DNA of 64,000 nt, taken from contig CM066289.1 in the NCBI GenBank assembly GCA_033816765.1, positions 3,162,001-3,226,000 of the forward strand, written 5' to 3'. The notes below the pieces were generated by a model. That model did not search any database. It worked only from the letters and a program-made list of their open reading frames with translations, and had not been told where the DNA came from. Positions 50,541 through 61,508 of this stretch are shown piece after piece (position 1 is the stretch's first letter; each line of letters begins with the position of its first letter). The position numbers and the translations under genes were made by a program. The DNA comes from Nothopassalora personata (lineage: Eukaryota; Ascomycota; Dothideomycetes; Mycosphaerellales; Mycosphaerellaceae).

Positions 50541-51152
50541 TCAACTTACATCGTTCGCGCAAGTCAGCCACGAATTAATGATTCCAGGGATCACTTCGAT
50601 CTCCATATCTGACCGAGAGTAAGCCTGACGGCTACGAATAGAAAGGCACATCAGCTCATGCTGCGCGTGACGATTTCGACCGCAGAATATGATGCATGAG
50701 TCCCCACGGTATGCCGAGTGTAGGCTCGAGACCCACGTCACGCATGTCTTGATGGAGGCGATGTCATAGTCGGCCCACGTGGGACTTGACTGGTAGTGCT
50801 TTGCAAAGTTGGCTAGACTCGCCTTGTTGAGTTGAAGACTGATGGGAGATTTGGACTTGCACGTGACTTTGACGAGATGTGGCGTGTCGTGGATGATGGG
50901 GTCGAGGATGAATGATGTCTTGAAGGTGCTGTGGAAGTGCTTGGATCGTCTTGTCGGGAGAGGGTGGTGAGTTGTGAGCTGGTATGGCAGCCATGCACCA
51001 TGACAGGCCTTCTCGGTCGCTGTGTTGTGTGGAATTGAGTGGAAAGAAGGAAGTTGAGGTCGTGTGGAGCTGCCCGGGCGTTTGTTCTCGCGAAAGCTTG
51101 GGCCAGGAATCTCGCATGTGAAAGGTGATCTCGCTGCAGCTCGTCCCCCCAT
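50541..51152 (-). CDS. Hypothetical protein, doubtful
   Basis: A 203-codon ATG frame without introns. The composition is His/Ser/Thr/Arg-rich with no membrane segment. The stretch FILDPIIHDTPHLVKVTCKS and the following PTWADYDIASIKTCVTWV read like ordinary coding sequence, but I recognise no domain. The 5' third overlaps another long frame on the same strand. It may be a real lineage-specific gene or chance. Confidence 0.3.
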   Translation of the reverse strand: MGGRAAARSPFTCEIPGPSFRENKRPGSSTRPQLPSFHSIPHNTATEKACHGAWLPYQLTTHHPLPTRRSKHFHSTFKTSFILDPIIHDTPHLVKVTCKSKSPISLQLNKASLANFAKHYQSSPTWADYDIASIKTCVTWVSSLHSAYRGDSCIIFCGRNRHAQHELMCLSIRSRQAYSRSDMEIEVIPGIINSWLTCANDVS

Positions 51153-51799
51153 CGATCACTGGAATAGCGGATATACCGCGAGCAGGATACGATATCTCAC
51201 CTACCTAGCTTGACCGCCATTAGGGAAGCCCTACACTGTTGCTGCGGACTGTCAGGAGTCGTGTCATTGTCGCTGCGTCGGAGATATATTAGGAATATCC
51301 ATGGTGTGATGTAACACTTAAGGGGGTCAAAGCAAGAAAGCTTGAACCGAGTGAAGTGAGCGATGTCCAACTCCGAACTTGCTGTCAGTCGACAAGCATG
51401 GACATGTTCTCAAATGTTTTTGGCGCCGACAGTCCGAAGCATATCGCGGTGCGCTGTAGGCAAGCTCTAGAACCACTTCTCTTGGAAGTCGCGGCTAAGG
51501 ATCCCGACTTCTCGGCCGGAGTCGAATATGAAGCCTCCTTGATAGTAGTGCTTCACGGACTTGACGCGTGTTGCTTGGATGACTTGCCGGCCCAGGTGGA
51601 GATGGTGAGGGTATGCGAAGAGACTCTGGACGGACTGGGCTTGGGATCTTTCTAGCGATGTTTGGGAATTCTTTGCCAGTGTCAATGATGGCGGGGTAGG
51701 TTATCTTGGGGTCGCCACGGGCAGTGATAACCGCCGCAGCACGCTCGATTAGACGCTCCATTTGGTCGGATTATGTGGCGTTTATGGCTCCCCAGCCAG
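51153..51799. other. Region with overlapping frames, no supported gene
   Basis: Frames of 88 (51495-51761, minus) and 99 codons (51356-51655, plus) overlap each other; neither is convincing. The minus one (MERLIERAAAVITARG...) is on the same strand as the broken small gene at 51800-52027 and may be part of the same remnant. Confidence 0.35.
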
Positions 51800-52027
51800 T
51801 CAATGGTAGAAACTGACGTCTTCGACGGCTGCCATGTCTTTCCATGGCTTGTCGTCCTTGGATGGTCCGCCCACTGGCTTATACTTGTCTTCAAGCACCC
51901 TGAACTTTGCCTCCATCATGTCACGCGCGCTTTGGTTGACGCGGAGTCTGAAAGTGTCTTACTGCTTCTTGGCTGTGCCGTCGTGCGCGGCAAGCTCCTC
52001 AGATGTCATTCCGTGAGAGACTGCCAT
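51800..52027 (-). pseudogene. Small conserved-looking gene with one in-frame TAA
   Basis: A 76-codon frame from ATG (ending at 52027) to TGA (51800-51802) that reads as a normal hydrophilic protein except for a single TAA at 51959-51961. Before it: MTSEELAAHDGTAKKQ. After it, in the same frame: DTFRLRVNQSARDMMEAKFR and GGPSKDDKPWKDMAAVED. No intron fits across the stop. It may be a recent nonsense mutation, a sequencing error or read-through; family not recognised. Confidence 0.4.
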
Positions 52028-52464
52028 GTTGCTCTGTGCTTCATAGTGTCGCCGTGGTGGTAATAAAGGCGGGTGTCGGTGGTGCTGTCGGTGGTGCTGT
52101 CGGTGGCATGCTTTTGTACATGAGTGCCGAAGACGGTTGAAGTTCAAATTCACGACCATCAGCCTGATATTAGGGCCTGCGGCCCGCTATGAGCTCAGTT
52201 GAGCGCTCGGCGCTGGGTGGATGAGGCCTGCTGTCGTGGTGAACTTCTATAACATGATTCAAAGTCAGCTTTAAGTCTGACCAAGCCTCAAGACGCACGT
52301 TAAAGCTAGATTTAGTGGCGTGAAATGAGGTCACATGTGATGCTCGCGAGAGTGGTCCTGCGACAATGTGACAATATCGAGAAGCTTGGTCTGCTGTCAT
52401 TAGGTGCTAGTCAGTGCTTAGCATTGAAGCGTGCACTGAGCGAGGTGTAAAAGGATGGTCAAGA
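52028..52464. other. Intergenic, no gene seen
   Basis: Between the broken small gene and the NOC2 stop. It includes a short Gly/Val- and Arg/His-coding direct repeat (GGTGGTGCTGTC repeated near 52,077-52,106). Confidence 0.4.
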
Positions 52465-54720
52465 CTACTCGCTGTCTCCGTCTTCGTCTCCATCGTCGAG
52501 CATCACCTCATCGTCAGCCGACTCTTCCTCATCATCATCTTCACTTCCGCTCGCCGAATCTTCATCCTCTTCAGCTCCGGCCTTGGCGTCCTTGTCCTTC
52601 TTGCGCCTCCTCTCTTCTTCCTTCCGGCCTTCCTCTACGACTTTGGCCTTCTCTTTTCGAGTCTTCCTCTGCCCGACCACATACGCACCTATCGGGGTCT
52701 TCTCCCAACTGACATCTGCTAAGAAGCTGTCCACGCCCTTCCTATCATTCGGCGCGAACTCAACCTTCGCTCTCCTCTCCTCAATCCATCTCGAGTTCGC
52801 TTCGATCTTCTGCACAAGTAGCTGAACCATGCCGTTGACTTTCTGGTTCTTGTTGCCGCCCTTACTGTGCCCGCGTTGGTTGACCTCCTTCAGCCAGCGC
52901 TTGAGCATCACTATCACAGGTAGCGCAAGCTCTGGGAATGCAATGTTCTTCGCCCACATCACGAAGAACTCTGACAGCAGCTCTTGTACTTGCTCTGCGA
53001 CACCATCCTGATATGTTCGGGTGCGGAGATATGACCTCTGCGCTCGTATCGACACGTCGAAGTCTAAAGGCTTCAAGGTGCTCGGCTTCGGTGCTTTGCG
53101 CATCTCTGCACTATTCAAAACCTCGTACAAAGGTGCAGCCAGAGGAATGTATGTGCCAGTCGCAAAGCTCACGCGAAGCAACGACCGTATCAGTTGGAAG
53201 CGAAGTGGGAAATATGTCGCAGTCGGGATCAGCCTCAGCGCACCAAGGGTGACCTGAACCAGTGGGTAGATCAACGGGCGTAGCGGCGTAGCTGTTTCAA
53301 CGCAATGTGCTGCCAATACTCGACTCCAGAAGTCCAGACTATGCACGTACTGCCAGTTATACACAGCCTTGTAGCTCTCGTTCGAGTTGTTGGTGATGCT
53401 GCTTCGCAGGTGCATTGCCAGACTTCGAATGAACGTGAATGCTGTGGTGTAGGCTACGCCTCCCTCGCCACCCGCAAGGCCCCACAGCTCGGCGGCGGAG
53501 TTCTTCATCAGGTTGACGCCTGCAATAGTGTGCATAGTAGTGTTGCGACTACCCTTGACCAAGGCCTGATACGTGGCCTTGAGCACGCCCTCTCGAATGC
53601 CTGCATCTCCAATGACTACCAGCCGGCCCATCGACAGGAAAGCAGCAATCCGCGTCGCTTCGGTGTTCGAATGTGAGGACCATACAGTGGTGACGGCACG
53701 AGCAACATCTCGGACCAGCTTCTTGAAGGAGAGCAGATACGGTAGTAGTGTAAGTAGAGACCCGAGCGTTAGTCGCAAAGTCGCAGGATCCGACAGGTGG
53801 TCCAGTAGATGCAGAATGCCGGAGACTTGGGAGCGCAGCAGAGGCCCTATCGTCTTGAACTTCTTCGACTCCGTAGGAACGTGCAACTTCCCATTCTTGC
53901 TCTCCTGAACTGGCAGGTGATGCTCGAAGACCTCTGGTATGTGTTTTAGCGCAGTAGTGAGCAGCTGGTGGTAGACATCTGGATCTGAAACCGAGTACTT
54001 GAAGTCCTTGTCTTCCGATTCCGCAGAGGCGCCTTGTGCTGCTGAGCGAAATGCGATCACAACCTCTTTTGCGGCTCGCAAAGAATGTTGTTCGACCAGA
54101 TTTGTGCTCCACTTCTTGACAGTCGCCATGTCCAGCTCTGTGTCTCCATCCATCTCATCGCCTGAGTCGTCACCTCGCCTCTTCTTCCGCTTTGGCTCGT
54201 CGTCGTCACCATCGCTTACTGCCAGTCCATCCAGATCGTCAAACACTTCAGGCTCGTCCTGCTGTAGCATTTGGTGGAATTCTGGGTCTTTCTCCGCGAG
54301 CGCATCCAGTTGCGCCTTGAAGTCCTGATCTTCGTCCTCTGAGTCTGATCCTGCATCGCTATCTGCCTGCACAGGCTGCTGCTCGAGGGGGCCATCAGAG
54401 TCGGACTCATGCACATCGTCTGCATCACGTTTTCGCTTGCTGCCCTTCTTCTTCGGCAGTTCTGGCACTTCGAATCCGCCCTGGAAGAAGTCGTCCACAC
54501 TCATGTCCTTGAACGCGTCCTTTGCAGCCTCCGTCTTGCTCACTGCAGCATCGTCCGTAGCATTACCGCTACCATCCTTGCCCTCCTCTTCTGCCCGTCT
54601 GGCCTTCTTCTTGGCCTTGAGCTGCTGCTTTTGCTTGATTTTCTTCGATCCCTTCCGTCGCTCGAGTGCGTCCTTCAGGCGGTTCCTCTCGAACTTCTTG
54701 GTTGCCTTTGTCTGCGCCAT
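52465..54720 (-). CDS. NOC2: Nucleolar complex protein 2 (60S ribosome assembly)
   Basis: 751 residues, single exon. Noc2 forms complexes with Noc1 or Noc3 that carry pre-60S particles from nucleolus to nucleoplasm. Seen in the sequence: a highly basic N-terminus (RKGSKKIKQKQQLKAKKKAR), an acidic block, DMSVDDFFQGGFEVPELPKK, then the conserved helical-repeat core from about residue 200 to 640 (VKKWSTNLVEQHSLRAAKEV, LLRSQVSGILHLLDHLSDP, NLMKNSAAELWGL, FTFIRSLAMHLRSSI, FPLRFQLIRSLLRVS, TYIPLAAPLYEVL) and the family end WIEERRAKVEFAPNDRKGVD. The C-terminal tail is acidic (Glu/Asp/Ser). Divergent from VPS28 over 272 bp. Confidence 0.95.
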   Translation of the reverse strand: MAQTKATKKFERNRLKDALERRKGSKKIKQKQQLKAKKKARRAEEEGKDGSGNATDDAAVSKTEAAKDAFKDMSVDDFFQGGFEVPELPKKKGSKRKRDADDVHESDSDGPLEQQPVQADSDAGSDSEDEDQDFKAQLDALAEKDPEFHQMLQQDEPEVFDDLDGLAVSDGDDDEPKRKKRRGDDSGDEMDGDTELDMATVKKWSTNLVEQHSLRAAKEVVIAFRSAAQGASAESEDKDFKYSVSDPDVYHQLLTTALKHIPEVFEHHLPVQESKNGKLHVPTESKKFKTIGPLLRSQVSGILHLLDHLSDPATLRLTLGSLLTLLPYLLSFKKLVRDVARAVTTVWSSHSNTEATRIAAFLSMGRLVVIGDAGIREGVLKATYQALVKGSRNTTMHTIAGVNLMKNSAAELWGLAGGEGGVAYTTAFTFIRSLAMHLRSSITNNSNESYKAVYNWQYVHSLDFWSRVLAAHCVETATPLRPLIYPLVQVTLGALRLIPTATYFPLRFQLIRSLLRVSFATGTYIPLAAPLYEVLNSAEMRKAPKPSTLKPLDFDVSIRAQRSYLRTRTYQDGVAEQVQELLSEFFVMWAKNIAFPELALPVIVMLKRWLKEVNQRGHSKGGNKNQKVNGMVQLLVQKIEANSRWIEERRAKVEFAPNDRKGVDSFLADVSWEKTPIGAYVVGQRKTRKEKAKVVEEGRKEEERRRKKDKDAKAGAEEDEDSASGSEDDDEEESADDEVMLDDGDEDGDSE

Positions 54721-54992
54721 CGTGTCAAGTGCCTACATGCGCTGCGCCGACACAACCGAATGATGTTCATGCAGAAGACCAGCAGAAGTTCTCCTCTTGC
54801 GAGTTCTTCCGCTTGACTTTTTTGTGGGACCCCAGCTAGAACTTCCGATTCGACGCGGAGGCTTGAGCTTGGGAAGCCGTGACAGGCGTCATCACGTTGG
54901 CGTGTAGGAGGCAGAGGCAGAGGCACGCGATAGTCTTACAGCACTGACGCTTCATATCTCCTTGTCGTTGTTGACGTTAACTGTTCTCAACA

Positions 54993-55839
54993 ATGTACGC
55001 ACAACAGCTGGCCTATGCGCCAACACCCTACAGCTACACGCCGTCGAGCAACCTCACCGCGACCATCAACCTAGACGAAGTACTGCCCACCTAGCAGCGG
55101 CTTACTGTGCAGCCTGCTAAGTATGGCTCCAGGAAGTCAAGCTCGCCGACACTGCCGCCGAACGCGACCTCTACGAATCTCTTGCTGAGATCTACAGCAT
55201 CATCATCACGCTCGATGCACTGGAAAAGGCCTATCTGAGGGACAGCATCAAGGAGTCGGAGTACACAGAGACATGTGACCGGCTGCTGAGACAGTACAAG
55301 AGCAACCTCGCCGACGAGAGCGTACAAGCTGCCTTTGGGGATCTCGAAAGCTTCAAGGCTGAATGGGATGTATGTGTTGTCCGCGCAGGACAAGTGGGTT
55401 GTCGCAGCTGACATGCTTCCAGCTCGAGGTGCCCAAGGCGACAGAACGACTTAAGATAGGCCTTCCAGCTACTGTCGAAAGCGTGCCTACACGCAACGCG
55501 TCCCAGCGAACATCGAACTCGAATACTGCTTCGAACAGCGGACCGAGTGCAGCTAATGCGAGTGCCCTTGTCTCGGCCTCGGAGAGCTTTATCACTCTCT
55601 TTGATGCTGTGAAGATGAACATCCTGTCCAAGGACACACTACATCCTTTGCTAGTTGAGGCGATCCAGGCTGTCAATAAGGTCACCGATCGCGATTTCGA
55701 CAACAAAGGCAAGATCGTGCAATGGTTGATCACTTTGAACCAGATGCGCGCAGCCGAAGAGCTCTCGCCAGAGCAAGCCCGAGACCTGCATTTCGATCTG
55801 ACGGCTGCATATGAAGGCTTCAAAGCCACGCTGGAGTGA
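54993..55839 (+). CDS. VPS28: ESCRT-I subunit Vps28
   Basis: Exons 54993-55079, 55133-55369 and 55423-55839, with two 53-nt introns (GTACTG ... GCTAAG ... CAG and GTATGT ... GCTGACATG ... CAG); 246 residues. Part of the ESCRT-I complex on endosomes that sorts ubiquitinated cargo. N-terminal core helices: LADTAAERDLYESLAEIYSI, LEKAYLRDSIKESEYTETCD, LLRQYKSNL. C-terminal four-helix domain that contacts ESCRT-II: SFITLFDAVKMNILSKDTLH, LLVEAIQAVNKVTDRDFDNK, WLITLNQMRAAEELSPEQAR, FDLTAAYEGFKATL. Both splices join family blocks without gaps. A Ser/Asn/Thr linker lies between the domains. Confidence 0.94.
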
Positions 55840-56215
55840 CGCCGGCCATCGATATCAATCATTGATGGACCGATCGTGATCGCCGTCAAGACGAAGGCCC
55901 AAGCGGTAGCTCCGAGACATTGCTATCGAATCGCTCGATGCGACATCAAGTGACGCACACGGCACGTCGGCTTGTCGAGTACGCCATTCTACGTGACGTG
56001 CCTGGCCTGCCGTTTTCATTTGGCCCTTCCTCGAAAAAGTCACGCCAGATCGCTTGCGGACTTCGATCTGTGATAAGCTCTCGGCCCACGGACTGTGGTT
56101 GTTTCGGCCCGAAGAACTTTCCAAACACTGGTTAGCTCTCGGGAGCACCTCTTCTTCCTGCAGCACCAGACACCGCCGTCGCGTCTCGTTTCACGGTACC
56201 CTTGGGCGTCGATGC
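55840..56215. other. Intergenic, no gene seen
   Basis: Between the VPS28 stop and the methyltransferase start. Short frames on both strands without features. Confidence 0.45.
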
Positions 56216-57588
56216 ATGGCGTATCCAATGGACGAACCCCCGGAACAGATAGCTGTGCGGCTCACGGCTGAGGATCTAGGTCCTACCAGCTTGCAGCAGG
56301 AGGACGAGGAGGCGTTGGATGGTGCGTATGCATGGCATCGCAATCTGGTTGTCGGGGGATCGGCCCATTGATCATCCTGCTTTGATAGTTCTCGATCTGC
56401 CACAGCTCTACACGAAGCCGTCCGCGCCTACTTTGCTAAGCACGCTAGCACACCTGAGCTCTCAACCACAATCCTGGGACAACACGCCCCAAAGCGGCAC
56501 CCCGCGATCGTCGCGCAGTGGCACTACGACACCTCATAGCCAGAAGCGAAAGATTAGAAGCGAGGGCCTTGCGCCATACCTGACGAGGATCATATCCTCC
56601 CGCCTAGCGTGGATCGAGGACGACAACCAGAAAGAGCAAATATGGGAAGCCGCATCGCAGCGTCTCAGCGAACGAAGCGGCAGGTCAGCTATGGGTGCGG
56701 TATCTCGAACATTTGTCGTAGACATGCAGTCTGCATCGATGCTCGAGCAATCTGTCAGCAGGAACCCGTCCGTGCCGTCTTCAGAAGCAGACGCTGTACA
56801 GATGGTCGCTCCTGAGAACAGCCTCGAACTGACTCTGCATGAACCTGCTCTCACTTCCGACAATTTGGGTTTCAAGACATGGGCGAGTTCCTATTTGCTT
56901 GCCAAACGGCTGGGTCTGTTGCGGGCAGAACTACCTGCACTACAGCACGACGCGGTCATACTCGAGCTCGGAGCTGGAACTGGACTCGTTGGTCTTGCTG
57001 CAGCTGCCGTCTTCTCGCGACACGTGATACTGACTGATCTGCCTTCGATCGTATCAAACTTGGAGCGCAACGTGCAAGCAAACGCATCCACCTTGACAGC
57101 GTATGGTACGTTAGTAGAGGGCGCAAGGCATCCACTGTGACGTGCGCGCGCGTCCTTCGTAACCCAGTACCATCTCTCACTTTCCGAGTATGGCTGACAT
57201 CACTTCATTTACAGGAGCTGTTGCTGATGTCGCTGCCTTGGACTGGACTTCACCCGAGTCTTTCGCACTGCCAGGCGTTCATACTGGTGGTGCAAACACA
57301 TTTCCTCTGATCCTCGTTGCAGACCCCATCTACAGTACTGAGCATCCCCGCTTCCTAGTACAGGCCATTGAACACCATTTGAGCCATGATGAAGATGCCC
57401 GAGTGGTTCTAGAGCTGCCGCTGCGCGAGGCTTATGTCGCCGAGCGTAAAGACTTGCGCACTCGAATGGCCGCAATAGGATTGACAATACTTGATCAAGG
57501 TGAGGAAGTCGGACTCGATGACTGGAGCGGTAAGGATGAAGAGTTGACTGAGGTTCGTTGTTGGTGGAGCGTGTGGGCTCGGCGGTGA
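56216..57588 (+). CDS. Lysine methyltransferase, Methyltransf_16 family (EFM2/rrg1-like)
   Basis: Exons 56216-56321, 56389-57105 and 57215-57588, with introns of 67 nt (GTGCGT ... TTGATAG) and 109 nt (GTACGT ... ACAG); 398 residues. Seven-beta-strand SAM methyltransferase. Motif I is VILELGAGTGLVGLAAA (about residues 227-243), followed by ILTDLPSIVSNLERNV (post-I Asp), LDWTSP after the second splice, and ILVADPIYSTEHPRFL, typical of the group that modifies elongation factors or related proteins. The N-terminal DLPQLYTKPSAPTLLSTLAHL block is shared with yeast Efm2 and fission yeast rrg1-type proteins. The exact substrate is an inference. Confidence 0.83.
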
Positions 57589-57871
57589 ACCAAATTCAAC
57601 TTCACCTCGCGTACAAACGGCGAACCCTGCACCTCACATCCTACCACAATTTCTCATTTATGTGCACGAATGCGCGTCGCCACAACACCCACAACACAAT
57701 TGTTCACTGCTGTTACAGTTTGCTCTGGCCGCGCGAGCAGCTGTCGCGCGGCGACAGCAAACAACCATTCGCCACGCTCACATCACCAACGCACGTCCCT
57801 GCAGATATCAGAGTGCTTGACGAGTTTGCACCACCGAGCAAGGTGGTCGCAAACTGCACGCAGTGGACATC

Positions 57872-58453
57872 ATGAACGACTCGACTTTGTCTCTCGAAAG
57901 CATCAACACTGATAGCGAATCTGAGAGTGATATGGGCGACTCGACTATGTGGTCACCAATGAGCACGCTGTCTGCCTCAATCGCAACAGCTTTTACATCT
58001 GTGATGAGCTGCCTCGACCGCAAAGGCGGTGAGCTCCTTGGCGTACCAGCCAGCGATGGTTTGAGCAAACAATCTCGTGACCAACTTCTCGCCGAGGGCC
58101 TCGTGGAAGTGAGTCCACAGTCGCCCAAAGTGAATTCGAAACCCGTGGCAGCTGCCCACAGACAGCTCATGTGGCATTCGCGGCGAGGCTACCAGAAATG
58201 GCATACGCAAAGCCCATCCTCAAGCAGAGAAAGCACACCGCGTTCACGAAGAAGTGGTGGTCTCTCCTTGTCCTCGTACGCAGCTATGGCAAGGGGTATC
58301 CTGCCTGGGCTGCGTCGTGAACGAGTGGAGCGGAACACGACTGCTGCCGATAACACGTTGATTGAATCGCTGGACAACAGTTTCACACCCACACTGAGCA
58401 AGTTAGGTCTAGACAGCTACAGCGACAACCAAGAAGATCAGGATGGCTTGTGA
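57872..58453 (+). CDS. Hypothetical Ser-rich protein
   Basis: 193 residues from the ATG at 57872, no intron seen. Acidic Ser/Glu-rich start (STLSLESINTDSESESDMGD). In the middle is SRRGYQKWHTQSPSSSREST. The rest is Ser/Arg-rich and probably disordered. It follows the methyltransferase on the same strand after 283 bp. No family recognised. The frame is long for chance here and its composition is coherent. Confidence 0.5.
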   Translation: MNDSTLSLESINTDSESESDMGDSTMWSPMSTLSASIATAFTSVMSCLDRKGGELLGVPASDGLSKQSRDQLLAEGLVEVSPQSPKVNSKPVAAAHRQLMWHSRRGYQKWHTQSPSSSRESTPRSRRSGGLSLSSYAAMARGILPGLRRERVERNTTAADNTLIESLDNSFTPTLSKLGLDSYSDNQEDQDGL

Positions 58454-60170
58454 AGGTCTGCAGTCGCAATTCGAAGCAGGACTGTCGCGAAGCTATCTCG
58501 GCATAACGAAAGGTGAACACTCGCATGCCGAAACAGTCCGCACTATTCGAAGTATAAGCAGTTGCTCGGTAGTGATGGTCCTGCGGTCTCACAGCAGACG
58601 ATAACGCCCCAACTTTACCAGCGGTGCGTTGTCCGCTATCTGAGACACGAGCATCAAGTCTCGTATATCGTCTCGGGTTCATCACGGACAATCGTGAATA
58701 TGCGTTGACAACACAGAGGACGAATTGAAGTGAAGCTGCACGTCGACTACATTCTGGGAAAAGGCAAAATCCAAGATACGCAGTGATCTGCCTCTCGAGT
58801 AGTCAATTACCGAATATTGTGACATTTTGTGACATGCTGTGGAGACGTGGGAGGCTGGGAGGTTGCGGGCCGACGGGGATGTGATGTTCCATATTGCAAT
58901 CTGGGATGGCATGTCTCCGAGGTGCTGGACAGGTGATGTTCAGGATGGAGTCTCCTTGCGAGACAAATACTAGATCTGCTGGAAGACCGTCGCTTCCGGG
59001 ACGGTGGAAAGCAACCACTAAGGGAACGGACCTTGCCGTATCGATTTCTGGTGTATCCGTGGGCTCACAACTGGGAAGATAGGTCTAGAGGTTGCATGGG
59101 ATGGGTTGTTTGGCTGAAACATCGGATTGAACCTCCGCCTTCGCTCTCAACATTTGATCCTGGATCTGGTGCTTTGGTGGTTGCCAATGCGATAATGACT
59201 TGCTCCCGGGAGGGGCAATTGCATACACATCCTCATCAGCTGATCTCGGACTTTTCATGTTCTGGTCGCTTTTTGGCTCAATAGAGCCTTTTGATCTCGG
59301 TCAGGTCCGGATCGCGTACTATCTACCACTTACCACAGGCAAGGCTTCTAACTTATCGCTCAGGATGTTCGGCAAGCCGTCGCCCGCTGCGAACTGCATT
59401 AACATTCACGTCCAGCAGCAGGAAAGCTCACGTTCCCATACCAATCTTGAGCCTCCCAGCTACCGGGTCTCTGCTGACCTGGCTCTGCGACTTGACGTAG
59501 CCGTTGCAGCAGCTGTTGGCGACGACGTGCGAATCTCTCCCACTTCCACTCGATGTCCAGGATTCTGATGCGAAGATGCTTCCAGGCATCATGACCTCGC
59601 AGCAACACTTCGTCTCGCGCCATCGCCACAGCTGTGACGAGCACGGCATTCTCATTCATCCTTACCTCGCGTCTGTACACTACTGTCAACGAAGCCTTCC
59701 ACCAAAGGCAGGGTGCTCGTTCGCGCATATCTCGGTGATGATAATAATGCCCGTAGAGTTCTCGACATGGGTTGCTGCACTTCAGCCCACGCAGAGACGA
59801 TGTTGTGGTACAAGATCATGTGAGGCCGACAGCGCATCAGTCAAGGTCAACTACCCCGCGCCATAGTGAGTGCCGATGGCGAGATATTAGTCTCGGAGTA
59901 GCTGCTTGCTTTCGGTGAGACGGCGTAGATGATGAAATCTTGAACCGGACAATATGGAACCATTCTTCCTCGCAGTATTGTTTGCGCTGTCTCTTGTCAA
60001 GGCAACGACTTTGGCGGCGTTTTTATCGTACAATCTGGTGACTTGAGAGGTCGGACACGAGTGCGGGGTGACCGATTGGGCAAGAGCAAGGATCGGTGCA
60101 CTACGATCGGGCAGTGGCATTAGTACGCTCTCAAGACGGCGAGATCAAATCGGCATACGGAGAAGGCAAT
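58454..60170. other. 1.7 kb without a supported gene
   Basis: Frames up to about 120 codons on both strands at 58,900-59,870 overlap one another and show no recognisable domain or splice-supported continuation. It includes the upstream region of the oxygenase gene. Confidence 0.4.
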
Positions 60171-61508
60171 ATGGCAGTGTTCAAGGAGATACCGATCCTT
60201 GATCTGTCTCTGGCAAGATCAGAAGAGACGAAGCCAGACTTCTTGAAGCAATTGCGAGAAGCACTGCTTACTGTAGGCTTTCTGTATATCAAGAATACTG
60301 GCATTGATCAGGAACTCTACGATAAGGTCTGCCATGAAGGTCAGTAAGGGAAGGGGTGGAATGAGGCGCACGCGTCTAGCTGTCACGCAGCATCAGCTGT
60401 TGAAATAATGCTGCGAGCTTCTTTCAGTATAGCTGACACCGCCCTGTTTGTAGGTATCAAGTTCTTCGACCTACCTGAGGAGGAAAAACTTGCTGTCGAG
60501 ATGAAGAATAAGCCTAGTTTCCTAGGCTATACAAAATTGGGTCACGAGATCACGGCCCACAAAGCAGATTGGAGAGAACAGCTTGACCTTGGAACTCCCC
60601 ACGCAGAGCGTACCGAGCAAGATCCATTGTACTACAATCTCTTCGGGCCAAATCAATGGCCGAGCGAGCAGTACCTGCCAGAGTTCCGTCCAGTGTTCGA
60701 AGACTATATGCGAAGGATGTCTGATATGAGTACTTTCTTCACCAGCCTGATAGCAGAGGCGATCGAGCTGCCAGCGACAGCGTTCGACAATTTCTTTGAC
60801 AAAGGCCAGCAGCATAAGCTGAAGATTGTGAAGTATCCTGACAATGGTGATGGCGTGGGCCAAGGAGTCGGACCTCATAAGGATTCGATGCTCACGTCGT
60901 ATCTGTTGCAGGCGAGTGACCATAGAGGCTTGCAAGCTCAGAATACCCAGGGAGAGTAAGTGATCGCACCTCACTCTTTTGAAGGCCTCGAGCTGACCTA
61001 CTATACCTCCAGGTGGATCGACTGCCCTCCTATTCCAGGCACACTCGTAGTAGCTATAGGACAAGGACTCGAAGCGCTTACCGGTGGCGTATGCGCATCT
61101 ACAACACACCGAGTCTTGTCGCCAGAAGCTGGCAAGGGAGCACGATTCTCCATCCCATTCTTCCAAGGAGTCTCATACGATGCCCGATTTGAGTCCATGG
61201 ACGTGCCAGATCATGTCAGAGCACTTCGGAAAGAGATCCTCGATCAGCAGGATGGCCGGCGAGACGACGTCGAGTTCACCTTCGTGAAAGGTCGCTGGAA
61301 TCACCTCGGTGAGGCGACATTAATGAACCGTATCCAAAGCCATCCAGATGTCGGCGAGCGGTGGTATCCCGACTTGCTCGCAGAGATCCGCGAACAGCAG
61401 GCGAAAGATGCTGCTGCTGCTGCTGCAGCAGCGGGTCCTGCACCGTCCGAAAAGGCTCCAAGGATGAGCGCGCGGCCCAACGTTAGCCAGGCTGTAAAGG
61501 CTCATTGA
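60171..61508 (+). CDS. 2-oxoglutarate/Fe(II) oxygenase, isopenicillin N synthase-like
   Basis: Exons 60171-60339, 60454-60955 and 61013-61508, with introns of 114 nt (GTCAGT ... CTGAC ... TAG) and 57 nt (GTAAGT ... CTGACC ... CAG); 388 residues. The N-terminal DIOX_N part has IPILDLSLA and REALLTVGFLYIKNTGI, then FFDLPEEEKLAVEM and FLGYTKLG. Iron ligands are His198 and Asp200 in GVGPHKDSML and His256 in CASTTHRVLSP; the 2-oxoglutarate-binding Arg268 is in GARFSIPFF. All are present, so it is probably active. Fungal members hydroxylate or oxidise small molecules; the substrate is not evident and no biosynthetic cluster surrounds it. An Ala run lies near the C-terminus. Confidence 0.88.

Noticed and set aside
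51356..51655. 99-codon plus-strand frame
   Set aside because: Overlaps an equally long minus-strand frame; many Cys and Leu without a recognisable pattern.
53305..54112. Frames of 123 and 187 codons within NOC2
   Set aside because: Shadows of the NOC2 coding sequence in other frames.
59200..59866. Frames of about 120 codons on both strands
   Set aside because: They overlap one another and show no domain, signal peptide or continuing exon.
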